From NCBI GenBank assembly GCA_009691705.1, contig SIAR01000025.1:1-37783 (forward strand): a stretch of DNA of 37,783 bases, read 5' to 3'. The stretch comes from Phycisphaerales bacterium (GTDB taxonomy: Bacteria; Planctomycetota; Phycisphaerae; Phycisphaerales; SM1A02). Positions 16,533-25,177 of the stretch are shown here, one piece after another; the stretch's first letter is position 1; each line of letters begins with the position of its first letter. The notes under the pieces were generated by a model that was given only the letters and a program-made list of their open reading frames with translations, searched no databases and was not told the DNA's origin. The translations under genes were made by a program, and so were the position numbers.

Positions 16533-17579
16533 TTACGGACTTCGCGGTGGTGCAACGTATCGGTACTCGCCATGGTTCTCGCGCGCGATTTGGCGCAGCA
16601 CAACTTCGCCCGCGAGGTCATGAAATCCAACGGTGTTGATCTCAACCGCGTGGTCACCATTGAACTTAGCGATCGCCGCGAAGGTCGCAAGCGGGTTGAA
16701 GCCACCGTCGGTCAGCAGGTAGATCGAATCTGGTTTCAGCCTCGAAAGCGCTAGTGCGAGTGCACCGCTTGGATCGGTGCCGCCATGCGCAGAAGCTCCA
16801 ACACTCTCAGTATCCGCCCACTGAAAATATTTCGACTTGTTTGAACTGGTCGCAGCAACCAGCGCTGCAGCAGGCATCGCCAACTCTTGATCATCAAAGA
16901 AAATCACGAAAAAAGAATGATCAGCCGGCAATCGATTCACGCTCTTTTTCAGTTCGAGAAGCACATGGTCGATCTTTGGATTGTCAACCGCTCCGAACAT
17001 GCTTCCAGAAAAGTCGAGGATGTAGACAATGCGTTTCGCCGAAGTTTCGACCCCCATGAACGATGTTCCAGAACCACCCATCGCTCCGGGCAGACCGCCG
17101 TTGCCGCGGCCACCAGGCGAGACGAGCACGGGCGAGACGGCCGGCGCGGTGACCGGCGGCTCATCGGGAGGGGTGAATCCAATGCGGGGCAGCACCCGCG
17201 TCGTCTCGGGCGCGTTGTTCCCACTAGCAATGGGTGCCGTCTGATTCATATCCGTGTTGGCATTCCCCAGCGGGTTGCCGTCGGGATCGGGAGTTTCGAG
17301 TCCGGGACCAGATCCCGCCGCGCCACCTCCGGGACCAGTTCCAGCGCCGTCCGTTCCGCCTGGTTGTCCACCACCGCCATTGATCTTCGACCGCCCCTGC
17401 TTCTCGTCAGGTGAGTCAGACGAATCAGCATCGCTGCCCCACCACGAAAAGAAGAGCAATATCCCCAAGATCAATGCGATCGATGGGAGGGCCTTGGTCC
17501 GATACGACTTTGGACAGGGTCGCATTGGCTCAATCGGCTGCTCAATCGGCTGCCCTTGGGCGAGTGGTGAGGAAGTCAT
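16533..17579 (-). CDS. Membrane-anchored von Willebrand factor A (VWA) domain protein
   Basis: This 348-residue protein has one N-terminal membrane helix (~32-47). A long Gly/Pro/Asp-rich, probably disordered linker (~50-175) follows, and then a VWA domain. The metal-ion-dependent adhesion site is complete: D189, S191 and S193 in DFSGSM, T268 in GGTDPSG and D291 in LLTDGG. It probably binds a protein partner through a bound Mg2+. It is transcribed divergently from the GTPase/motor operon across 92 bases containing a palindrome. VWA proteins are frequent partners of GTPase- and AAA-based assemblies, so it may belong to that system; that is inferred from position alone. Confidence 0.87.
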   Translation of the reverse strand: MTSSPLAQGQPIEQPIEPMRPCPKSYRTKALPSIALILGILLFFSWWGSDADSSDSPDEKQGRSKINGGGGQPGGTDGAGTGPGGGAAGSGPGLETPDPDGNPLGNANTDMNQTAPIASGNNAPETTRVLPRIGFTPPDEPPVTAPAVSPVLVSPGGRGNGGLPGAMGGSGTSFMGVETSAKRIVYILDFSGSMFGAVDNPKIDHVLLELKKSVNRLPADHSFFVIFFDDQELAMPAAALVAATSSNKSKYFQWADTESVGASAHGGTDPSGALALALSRLKPDSIYLLTDGGFNPLATFAAIAKFNGDHAVEINTVGFHDLAGEVVLRQIARENHGEYRYVAPPRSP

Positions 17580-17603
17580 TGGTTAGTATTTCAGCGGTTC
17601 CAC

Positions 17604-17617
17604 TCGTATTTATACGA
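17604..17617. promoter_or_regulatory. Inverted repeat in the divergent intergenic region (candidate operator)
   Basis: TCGTAT-TT-ATACGA is a perfect 6-base inverted repeat with a 2-base centre. It lies in the 92 bases between the divergent VWA and GTPase genes. The position suits a dimeric repressor acting on both directions. No regulator gene is adjacent. Confidence 0.4.
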
Positions 17618-17662
17618 CGGTGGGTCGATTCGTGATTCTCACGACCGGTCAAAAACCAAATT

Positions 17663-17667
17663 GGAGG
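17663..17667 (+). promoter_or_regulatory. Strong ribosome binding site for a TTG start
   Basis: GGAGG lies four bases before TTG 17672. It supports this rare start codon for the GTPase gene. No ATG is available near that point in the frame. Confidence 0.6.
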
Positions 17668-17671
17668 ATCG

Positions 17672-18973
17672 TTGCGTCGCAAATTACTCCCGAAGTTGCA
17701 ATGTCCGCACTGCTGGAACAAGTTTCCAGTCGCAGATGTGCTCTGGATCGCAACCCATCCCGACCTGCTAGGCGATCCAGTGCTCTCGGCTGATGATCCG
17801 CTGCGGTTTCTTCCTTCGCGATTCACTACCGCAGGCACCGCCATTGATGAACGCGGCTCGACCTGCCAGAGCCTCGCCTGCCCGCGCTGCCACTTAGGGA
17901 TCGCCAACGTACTGCTCGAACACCCAACGCGCATCCTTTCAATCGTGGGAACGCCCAGCAGCGGCAAGAGTTACTTCCTCACCTCTTGCGCATGGCAGTT
18001 ACGGCAGAAACTTGGGGCGTCGTTTGCATTGGCATTCTCAGATGCAGACCCTGTGTCTAATCGCGTCTTGACGAGCAATGAGCAACAACTCTTTTTGCAG
18101 GATGACCCCGAGAAATTAGTCTTTCTTGAGAAGACACAACTCGAAGGCTCGGCATACGACAGCGTGCAACTAGAACCAGGTCAGGCCACAATTCTTCCAC
18201 AGCCTTATCTCTTCACCATTCGTCCGACCTCGCAGCATGTCAATGCGCGCGGGGCGGCGAAGTTGACTGAGGTGCTCTGCCTCTACGACAACGCCGGCGA
18301 ACATTTCTTGCCGGGATCGGAGAGTCCGCTTTCGCCAACGACACAGCATCTCGCGCGATCGAAGAATCTCATGTTCGTCTTTGACCCAACGCAGGACGCC
18401 CGTTTTCGAGCGCGGTTGCGAGGACTCAGCAGCGATCCACAACTCGGACAGTTGGCGCGTGCATTTCGTCAAGACGTTGTCTTGCTCGAGATGGCATCGC
18501 GCGTGCGTTTGCACTCCGGCATGCCAGCCGACGAGAAGTTGCGACAACCACTGACGATCGTCGTCACCAAGAGCGACATCTGGGAGAGTTTGCTGTCGGG
18601 AGAGGACATTCGCAGTGATCCATATCTCATCGACCAACGCGATGATGGTGGGATGTTGGGAGTCGTTGACAAGGGGCGCGTCGAGCGGGTGAGCGATCTT
18701 CTTGAGTCGCTGCTGACCGAAATCGTTCCGGAGTTCATCTCGGCGGTGCGCGATACCGCGCTGCGGGTGCTCTATGTACCAGTGAGCGCAACGGGTGTCT
18801 CGCCCCAGATTGAAAGTTCTAGCGGAATGTTGAAAGTTAAGGCATCCAAGATCGATCCCTGGTGGGTGACCGTTCCATTCATTTATGAGTTCTCGCGATG
18901 GAAGAATGTTGTGGGATCGACCCGCGAGTCGAGCGCGCGCACCTCTGAGATACGCAACACCGATGGCGTTTGA
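17672..18973 (+). CDS. Zinc-ribbon TRAFAC-type GTPase (double-GTPase-2-like), first gene of the envelope motor operon
   Basis: 433 residues from a TTG start. An N-terminal four-cysteine zinc ribbon is formed by C11/C14 and C70/C73. A P-loop GTPase domain follows: G1 GTPSSGKS (93-100), G3 DNAG (206-209), a G4-like TKSD (299-302) and a G5-like VSA (371-373). The sequence between G3 and G4 (VFDPTQDARFRARL) resembles the DO-GTPase families that Aravind and colleagues described in NTP-dependent conflict systems; I name this from memory. No membrane helix is present, so it should be cytoplasmic. It overlaps the next gene by 11 bases. The GAP1-like next protein is its expected partner or regulator. 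Confidence 0.83.
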   Translation: MRRKLLPKLQCPHCWNKFPVADVLWIATHPDLLGDPVLSADDPLRFLPSRFTTAGTAIDERGSTCQSLACPRCHLGIANVLLEHPTRILSIVGTPSSGKSYFLTSCAWQLRQKLGASFALAFSDADPVSNRVLTSNEQQLFLQDDPEKLVFLEKTQLEGSAYDSVQLEPGQATILPQPYLFTIRPTSQHVNARGAAKLTEVLCLYDNAGEHFLPGSESPLSPTTQHLARSKNLMFVFDPTQDARFRARLRGLSSDPQLGQLARAFRQDVVLLEMASRVRLHSGMPADEKLRQPLTIVVTKSDIWESLLSGEDIRSDPYLIDQRDDGGMLGVVDKGRVERVSDLLESLLTEIVPEFISAVRDTALRVLYVPVSATGVSPQIESSSGMLKVKASKIDPWWVTVPFIYEFSRWKNVVGSTRESSARTSEIRNTDGV

Positions 18974-21284
18974 ACTGTTCTATACATCGGCCCCAAGGGG
19001 ACTGAAGCCGCAGACGAGCGGATTCTGCACTGTGGCGATGACCCGCGGTTTTCCTGCCCCATTTGTGCCGCGACTCGAGGCACTTTCGGGATATCGGCCT
19101 CCGCACGATGGCGCTTCAATCGAAGCCGCTCCCATCGCATGGTCGCACTGGATAGTCGATGCCGGAGGAGTTGAGCGGCATGTGCTCTCGGCGGTTGGTC
19201 CAACAGCACCAGATCACACGCTGCGAAACAACAAGTTTGCCCATCATCTTTTGCTGCGCGCCGACGAGTTGATCGAGGCGGGACCGGCGTGGGTGATCGC
19301 GCAACCTGGGATGATGGCCAATGAGTGGATTGGTGAACCACGGTTGATCGATGCTGAGCGCGCGTTGCCCGCGGCGACCGCCCCCACAAGTGATCGCTGT
19401 GAAACGTGGGATGCAGTGTGCGGCGATGCTGGTTGGGCTGGAGTCATCGCAAATGTTGTGATGATCGATCCATCGAAGTCGTGCTCGATTGTCTATCCGG
19501 TTGGGACTCCAGTGATCAAGCTGGTCGGCGAAGCATTGGCGTTGCTGCCCATCCACTGGCGTTGGCGCGTAACTTTTACGACATACTTCATGCAGCCGAT
19601 GGCGGGCACGCGCTGTGCTTGGCGTTTCTGTCTCGATGGAACCGAAGCTGCTTCTGCGGCTCGGTCAGGCGGTGGAACACTCGTCGATCTCTGCGCGCGT
19701 AATCCGTGCACGCACACGGGAACATTTATAGATCGCGCGCGACGAGGACAGGCAACAGCGCCGAGTGGCGCCGCGACTTCGAGTGGTGGCGCACAACCGC
19801 AGAATGCGCGCCGTGCTGCCGCAGCAGTAACCACAGCGGCAACGTCTGCGCAGCCTCGCAGGCGATCGCCCCAGCCACCAGTCGAAGAACCGCCGGTCGT
19901 TTTTGGAGTGGAGTATGTGCCCGACCATCAAGCAGAAGTGCGCAAGATCATTCTGTGGATTGCGGGAGTGGCGGCGGGGCTCTTGTTGTTGATTACTTGT
20001 GCGGGGGTGCTCTATTGGTATTCACTGCGAGCCACTGCAACAGATGAACCAGCACAACAGAACTCAACTGATCCCGCGATCACCACGCCAGCCGCACCGC
20101 CAAATCCAAATCCAAATCCAAATCCAAGTTCAAGTTCAAGTTCAAGTTCAGTGCAACTGCCTGACTCTGGTGCAGAGGCTGAAGGCTTGCCGCTGCCTCA
20201 AGAAGAGCCACCCGCGCAACCAACGCCAGAGTCAGCGCGCGTGAAGATCACGGCGACCACGGCGACCACGGCGACCACATCGACCACATCTATCGCAGCG
20301 GACGGAGCGACCGAAGCGAGTGGCCAGACTGCCCCATCAACGATGCCATCCGATTCCGCTGCATGGAAGGTCATCAAGTTTCCCGGTCCTGGAAAGGTGA
20401 TAGATGGGTCTTGGTCTGGATCAGCGACCGTCGATATCGGCATCGCGAATGGCGCGGCGCAGATAGAGTCATTCGCTTGGGCAATCACGCCGCGCAACCG
20501 CGTTGGCGAGTTCGAGTTTCCAGATGACCACTCGTTCGTGCGCCAAGATAAATCTAGTGTCGTGCGGACGATTGCCACGATCAGCAGCGATGCATCCCGA
20601 GCGAGATTCAGTTGGTGCGCCGATAGCGAAATGGTGCGAACACATCCGAACCTTCTCACCCAAGCCAACGCCGCACTCGGGCAGGTTCCCTTGGTTGCGA
20701 CGTTTGCAGACGGCTCAAGCGTGTGGTGCACCTCTGAGAAACTAACCACGACAACCATAGGTTCTGCGCCGCAAGTGGTGCCCATCGCGGTCCCCACCGC
20801 CCCGTGGCAGTATGCGCTGAATGGGCGCGAGTGGATCGCTTGGGATGACTCGACGCAGGTCGATCGCGAGGTCACGGTCGAAGTCACGGCGCGTGGCGAA
20901 CGCGTTGAGCTTGGCACGCTCACCCTCTCGAGAATTGGAACGAAGTGCACGCTCAAGTTTCTGCTCAACGCGGCGCTTGATCCACGCGCGCGGCGAGAGG
21001 CGATTGAGAGTGCGCAGAAGACGTGGCGGGATGCCCAGACTGAACTCACCGCAGCCAGCGGTGACGTCACCGCCAATGCAAAGGCACGTGCTGTGGCGGC
21101 AGGCACCGCAGAACTCACCGCGAAAGAATCGCTTGCGGCTGCTCGAACGGATTACGAATCTGCGAGGGTGAAGGCGCGCGCTCTCGATTCGTGGGAAGTG
21201 CTCGTTGGTAGCGAGCAGGGGATTCCAACTCGCATCACGATTCGCCCCCCCGAGTTTCCAGAGCTGAAGGGGACGACGCCATGA
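18963..21284 (+). CDS. GAP1-like (GTPase-associated) transmembrane protein
   Basis: This 773-residue protein starts at ATG 18963. Residues 1-255 look like the GAP1-N2 domain, the usual partner of double-GTPases (FELFYTSAPRGLKPQTSGF, DHTLRNNKFAHHLLL, WRWRVTFTTYF). A disordered Pro/Arg-rich region and one membrane helix (~329-353) follow. Beyond the helix is a low-complexity stalk (NPNPNPNPSSSSSSSS, residues ~381-396, and an Ala-Thr-Thr repeat). The C-terminal domain has beta-rich and coiled-coil parts (EIESAQK-like, ~680-745). The N-terminus is probably cytoplasmic and the C-terminus outside, so the protein could relay GTPase state across the membrane. Its outer part resembles the next gene product. 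The stop overlaps the next start by four bases. Confidence 0.8.
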   Translation: MAFELFYTSAPRGLKPQTSGFCTVAMTRGFPAPFVPRLEALSGYRPPHDGASIEAAPIAWSHWIVDAGGVERHVLSAVGPTAPDHTLRNNKFAHHLLLRADELIEAGPAWVIAQPGMMANEWIGEPRLIDAERALPAATAPTSDRCETWDAVCGDAGWAGVIANVVMIDPSKSCSIVYPVGTPVIKLVGEALALLPIHWRWRVTFTTYFMQPMAGTRCAWRFCLDGTEAASAARSGGGTLVDLCARNPCTHTGTFIDRARRGQATAPSGAATSSGGAQPQNARRAAAAVTTAATSAQPRRRSPQPPVEEPPVVFGVEYVPDHQAEVRKIILWIAGVAAGLLLLITCAGVLYWYSLRATATDEPAQQNSTDPAITTPAAPPNPNPNPNPSSSSSSSSVQLPDSGAEAEGLPLPQEEPPAQPTPESARVKITATTATTATTSTTSIAADGATEASGQTAPSTMPSDSAAWKVIKFPGPGKVIDGSWSGSATVDIGIANGAAQIESFAWAITPRNRVGEFEFPDDHSFVRQDKSSVVRTIATISSDASRARFSWCADSEMVRTHPNLLTQANAALGQVPLVATFADGSSVWCTSEKLTTTTIGSAPQVVPIAVPTAPWQYALNGREWIAWDDSTQVDREVTVEVTARGERVELGTLTLSRIGTKCTLKFLLNAALDPRARREAIESAQKTWRDAQTELTAASGDVTANAKARAVAAGTAELTAKESLAAARTDYESARVKARALDSWEVLVGSEQGIPTRITIRPPEFPELKGTTP
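20101..20148 (+). repeat. Hexanucleotide tandem repeat in the GAP1-like stalk
   Basis: Four exact CAAATC units (20101-20124) are followed by four exact CAAGTT units (20125-20148). They encode (Pro-Asn)n and then a poly-Ser tract just outside the membrane helix. A unit length divisible by three keeps the frame, so copy-number change would alter stalk length without breaking the protein. Confidence 0.95.
20250..20294 (+). repeat. Nine-base tandem repeat in the GAP1-like stalk
   Basis: Three exact ACGGCGACC units are followed by two diverged ones (ACATCGACC, ACATCTATC). They encode a Thr-Ala-Thr type tract in the extracytoplasmic stalk. The period keeps the reading frame. Confidence 0.88.
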
Positions 21285-22243
21285 CAACTGCTCGCGTGTG
21301 GATCGTGCTCGGCGCAATGTTGTTGGCAGAGCCATCTGCCGCTGTTCGGGCCGTTGCCTATGCCGCCTTCGATGACCCGGTGCTGCCGACGGTGCACGTG
21401 ATTCCGACGCGCGTCTTCGACGTTGTCATCGATGGGTTCAAGCAGGTCTCATCCGCAAATGTTTCGTGCGGATCGTTGCCAGGAGAGATCACAAAAATCG
21501 TTGTTTACCCAGAGATCAGCCCAAATGAGTCTTTCGCTTTCGATGCGGGCGATCACGCACTGACGCTGCGAATGAAACGAAACACGGGCAAGAAGCCCGT
21601 CGATGCTGGATCATTTTCATGGGATGGCGCCGCGCTCACCTGGTCGTGGAACACATTTCCGAGCAAAGACGTGGGCGATGGGGTGAAGAAACTGCGTCAC
21701 TTTCTCTCATCGAGTGCATTCATCGCGACACTAGCCGATGGACGCTTAGTCGTGCTCTGCCCGCCGCCAAGCGAACTCGCGTGTGCCGTGACGATGCAGG
21801 CAGATGGCATCCTGATGGGATCGGTTGACGCAGCGACGATTCCAGACACAGCGATCGTCTCGATTGAGCGAATCTCTGGCGGCGCATGGGTGAGCAGTTC
21901 GGCGCAGCCCGGTCTTGCCATGGGCACGATCGATGGAAACCTGTTTCGGATGACAGTGGTCGCCGGCAAGTGCACAGTGCAACAATATTCACCGCGACTG
22001 ATCGAGTTGCGAGAACTAACAAAACAGCTGCAAGAGAACAAGAAACTAGCGAATTCGCTGCCCGAGCGGCAGCGCAAGATTCTCGAGACAGAAGATGCCG
22101 CGACGGAAGTGAAGATCGCCGCACTCAAGAGTCAAGTCGAAGCAGACCGACTTCCACACTTAAAAGCTGTGCTGCGCATTCGCGCGACCGATGCGGCGAG
22201 CGGCCGTGTCTACGCAATGGTGACCGCCACGATAGGAGACTGA
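21281..22243 (+). CDS. Exported paralogue of the GAP1-like outer domain
   Basis: 320 residues beginning with a signal peptide (VWIVLGAMLLAEPSAAVRAVA). The mature protein has two beta-rich domains followed by a coiled coil (LIELRELTKQLQENKKLANSL, residues ~244 onward) and a final strand segment. Two segments line up by eye with the outer part of the preceding protein: IATLADGRLVVLC with VATFADGSSVWC, and MTVVAGKCTVQQY with LSRIGTKCTLKF, in the same order and spacing. The two could therefore form a hetero-oligomer outside the membrane. It overlaps the upstream gene by four bases and is followed after three bases by the next. No catalytic residues are evident. Confidence 0.72.
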   Translation: MTTARVWIVLGAMLLAEPSAAVRAVAYAAFDDPVLPTVHVIPTRVFDVVIDGFKQVSSANVSCGSLPGEITKIVVYPEISPNESFAFDAGDHALTLRMKRNTGKKPVDAGSFSWDGAALTWSWNTFPSKDVGDGVKKLRHFLSSSAFIATLADGRLVVLCPPPSELACAVTMQADGILMGSVDAATIPDTAIVSIERISGGAWVSSSAQPGLAMGTIDGNLFRMTVVAGKCTVQQYSPRLIELRELTKQLQENKKLANSLPERQRKILETEDAATEVKIAALKSQVEADRLPHLKAVLRIRATDAASGRVYAMVTATIGD

Positions 22244-22246
22244 TCT

Positions 22247-25177
22247 ATGCCACGCCCCCGAGAAGTCCTTGCCCTTGCTGAGCGCGTCCTCGAACGCGGT
22301 ATCAGTGAACGCGCTGCGGTCGAGCAGATCGCGATGCAATACACCGAAGCTACGGGCGAGATTCGCGCGCGACTCGGCCAGGCCACCGATTGTGCACGGC
22401 GCGGATTGCGCCTGGAAGTTCGGTCGATCGCCGAGGCACGGCCACCACTCATTGAGACCGCGACACTCTTTGCGACTCCGGCTGCAGATAAGTGGCGAGA
22501 GTTCTGCAAGGCGAATCAACTCACTGTTCCGCCGCGCATTTCTGAGGAGACCATCGCCGAGGTGCAAGAGGCGCTCAACGCACTGCTAGCCGATCGATTC
22601 GATGAGTTGCACGCGATCTTTCGCCAGCAGAATCTTGCACTCGCCCCCGCCTACCAGCGTCTTCGCACGTTGCGCTTGATCGCCAAGCGCGACGCAGCGA
22701 ATCCGATGTGGAGTGAGGATGTTGAGCGTTTCGAGATCGACTCGATACAGGAGTTACGTTCAACGTTTGCCGCGGCGATCAAGCACGAACGGCTCGAGGA
22801 GGCTCAAGAGATCGTTGAGACTCTGCGCCGCGAGGATTGGGTACGTCGCGATGCGCAGAAGTCTGCCGATCGATGCGAGAGAGAACTCTGGAGTGCGCAG
22901 GCAGCTCAGGCGGCAGTGCGCGCAGTGGCTGTCTCGCAGGAGATGTATGCGAACTACATGGCAGAGTCATTCGAGGGTGTGCGGGCCGGTCTTCAAGAGT
23001 GGGATCGACTCGGCGCGATCGCGGCGCGCGGCGGTGCGACGCTGCCCGAGGGGCCATCCACTATGGTTGGGCCCATCGTTGATTGGATGGTTTCGCGCGA
23101 GGCCGAGATGCAGATCGCGAATGAAACGCGGTCACAAATGGATGGACTCGAGCGGGTCGCGGTCGATGGATCGGCTTGCGCAGACGACATTCAGGCGCGA
23201 TTGGTGCAGGCAGAGCGCATGCCTGGCGGTGTTCCCAGCGAGTTGCGTGAACTTGCCCAGCGCCGCGTCGATGAGCACACAACGCGCGTGCGTGTGAGGC
23301 GCACGATGAAGTTCGTTGGGGGCGGTGCAGTGGCCGTTGCCGTGCTTGCGACAGCGGTCTGGCTGACGCGCGATTACCTCGATCGACAGAAGCAAAGCCA
23401 ATTCGCGCAAGCATTCTCGGCGGCAGTCGAACGGGGCGATGCCGGCGAGTGCGGGCGCCTTCTCGAACAATCGCGAATTGCTGTGGATGGATTCGACCAA
23501 GACGAGCGCGTGCTCGCAGCGCAGGCGCGTCTTGCGCAGGCGCAAGAGAAAGACATCGAGCAAGATGCTCGGTTCGAGTCGGCATTCGCCGCCGCTGGTG
23601 ATCCAACGGTTGCTAGCGGGCGCTCCGATGCGATCGATTCTGCAGCGCAACTCGCCCGCCTCGATGCGCAGCGCGAGCGGGTGCAGGTATGGCGTGATGC
23701 CCGAGCCGCTGCTGATGTTCGCACGCAACAGGCCCGCGACGGCGCATTTTTGGCGCAGGTCAAGAGCATGGCGGCGCAAATAGACGCACTCTCGGCGCTC
23801 GCGCCGCAGAGCAAAGAGGCGGGCGCGCAACTCGAGCGAATAGAGATACTCGCAGCGAACATTGGATCATCAACAGCAATCGGCAAAGAGGCGCGCGCCG
23901 CCTTTGATATGCAGCGAAGTCGGCTCGAGGGATCGCGCGAACTTGCCAATCACGAATCGCAGCGCGCGATCAATGAAGCAGAAGCAGCCGCCGCTCTTGC
24001 GAAACTGGTCAATGCGTCGGGTGATCCCAATCGGCTTGAAGGGCTGCTCGGCGAGTATGCAGAAACCCATCCCGACTCACCCTATGCCAGTGACTTTCGT
24101 GAGGCGGCGAGTCAAGGAAAGTCATGGCGACCAGTACTCGCGTGGCTTGCGCTCGCACCGACGTTGACGCGCGTGCCATTTCCGCAACTCGCCCAAGACC
24201 GCGCCGCGATTCGGCAGGGGCTTGAGGGCTTTCGGTCCAGTTATCGCGCGAGCCTCTTGGATGGATCGATTCGCGCGTACGGCGAACTCCTCTCAGACAG
24301 CAAGGGATGGACCGATTGGCTCAACAACATTCTTCGCACATGGACTCCAATGGACATGAACATGGTCGAGCTAGACACCGGCGAGCGCTATTACTTCTTG
24401 CCAGGCGATCTTCCCAAGCCGAGTGCGACCGCAGGCGTAGATGTCTATCAAGTGGTGTTGAGTTGGGCCGATGAGAAGCGTGGACCAGTGCGCATCGAGC
24501 GCAAGCGAATCAAGTCGCAGGGCGAGAGCCCGCAGGCAAAACTGCGCGCCCGATTACTGCCACTGATTCGCGGAGTGAATGCGACGACCACCGCCGAGGG
24601 TGCCATCGAGGTCATCCGCATGATTCGCGATGACGCGGCGGTCGATCCTGTCGCTCGTGCGTACCTCATCGGTGGACTGCTCGGCGAGATGCGGGCCAGT
24701 TTGCCGCAGCACGCCCCAGCGATCGACCGCGCGCTGGCCTTTCTTGTCGAGGAAGATCTCGTCGGCATCGATTGGCTGGCGCCGGGCAATCCAACCCGCC
24801 GAGTCGAATACAAGCGCATTCAAGAATTGCTCGTGAAATCACTGCCGTTGGCAGATTGGGTGAAGAACCAGTCGTCGCTGACATCACAGCTCACCCAGTG
24901 GCTGGCGAGCAAACTGCGATCGGTCGGCATTCTCGATCGAACGGTCGACCCAGTCCGCGTGATTTTCGCCGCGGGTGCGAAGACAAAGGTGGGCGAGAAG
25001 TTGTACGCAGTTGCCGCACCGAGCGCATCGCCTCCGCGCGTGGTCGAAGTTGGTTCGGTACAAGCCGACGGTTCGCCGCGCTTCAACGGTTCAGAGCGCA
25101 CACTGCCCAGTGGCGCCGTCATCTTCGCTGGATCATGGACCGATGGTCCCACACCACTCACCACGGAAACTAAGTGA
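22247..25177 (+). CDS. Large coiled-coil transmembrane protein of the motor operon
   Basis: 976 residues with one membrane helix at ~355-373 (FVGGGAVAVAVLATAVWL), flanked by basic residues. Residues 1-350 are helical and rich in Glu, Arg, Ala and Gln, probably a cytoplasmic coiled-coil or repeat domain. Residues ~380-640 contain more long helices (ERVQVWRDARAAADVRTQQA; LARLDAQRERV). The C-terminal ~330 residues are mixed, with a GERYYFLPGDLPKPSA stretch and a terminal beta-rich part. No enzyme motif was found. By size and topology it could be the scaffold connecting the GTPase side to the outer components. The GTG of the next gene overlaps its stop (GTGA). Confidence 0.7.
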   Translation: MPRPREVLALAERVLERGISERAAVEQIAMQYTEATGEIRARLGQATDCARRGLRLEVRSIAEARPPLIETATLFATPAADKWREFCKANQLTVPPRISEETIAEVQEALNALLADRFDELHAIFRQQNLALAPAYQRLRTLRLIAKRDAANPMWSEDVERFEIDSIQELRSTFAAAIKHERLEEAQEIVETLRREDWVRRDAQKSADRCERELWSAQAAQAAVRAVAVSQEMYANYMAESFEGVRAGLQEWDRLGAIAARGGATLPEGPSTMVGPIVDWMVSREAEMQIANETRSQMDGLERVAVDGSACADDIQARLVQAERMPGGVPSELRELAQRRVDEHTTRVRVRRTMKFVGGGAVAVAVLATAVWLTRDYLDRQKQSQFAQAFSAAVERGDAGECGRLLEQSRIAVDGFDQDERVLAAQARLAQAQEKDIEQDARFESAFAAAGDPTVASGRSDAIDSAAQLARLDAQRERVQVWRDARAAADVRTQQARDGAFLAQVKSMAAQIDALSALAPQSKEAGAQLERIEILAANIGSSTAIGKEARAAFDMQRSRLEGSRELANHESQRAINEAEAAAALAKLVNASGDPNRLEGLLGEYAETHPDSPYASDFREAASQGKSWRPVLAWLALAPTLTRVPFPQLAQDRAAIRQGLEGFRSSYRASLLDGSIRAYGELLSDSKGWTDWLNNILRTWTPMDMNMVELDTGERYYFLPGDLPKPSATAGVDVYQVVLSWADEKRGPVRIERKRIKSQGESPQAKLRARLLPLIRGVNATTTAEGAIEVIRMIRDDAAVDPVARAYLIGGLLGEMRASLPQHAPAIDRALAFLVEEDLVGIDWLAPGNPTRRVEYKRIQELLVKSLPLADWVKNQSSLTSQLTQWLASKLRSVGILDRTVDPVRVIFAAGAKTKVGEKLYAVAAPSASPPRVVEVGSVQADGSPRFNGSERTLPSGAVIFAGSWTDGPTPLTTETK

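Noticed and set aside
20198-21118. 306-codon open frame on the minus strand
   Set aside because: Antisense to the GAP1-like gene; Ser/Ala/Val-rich composition without a family, typical of a shadow frame in GC-rich coding DNA.
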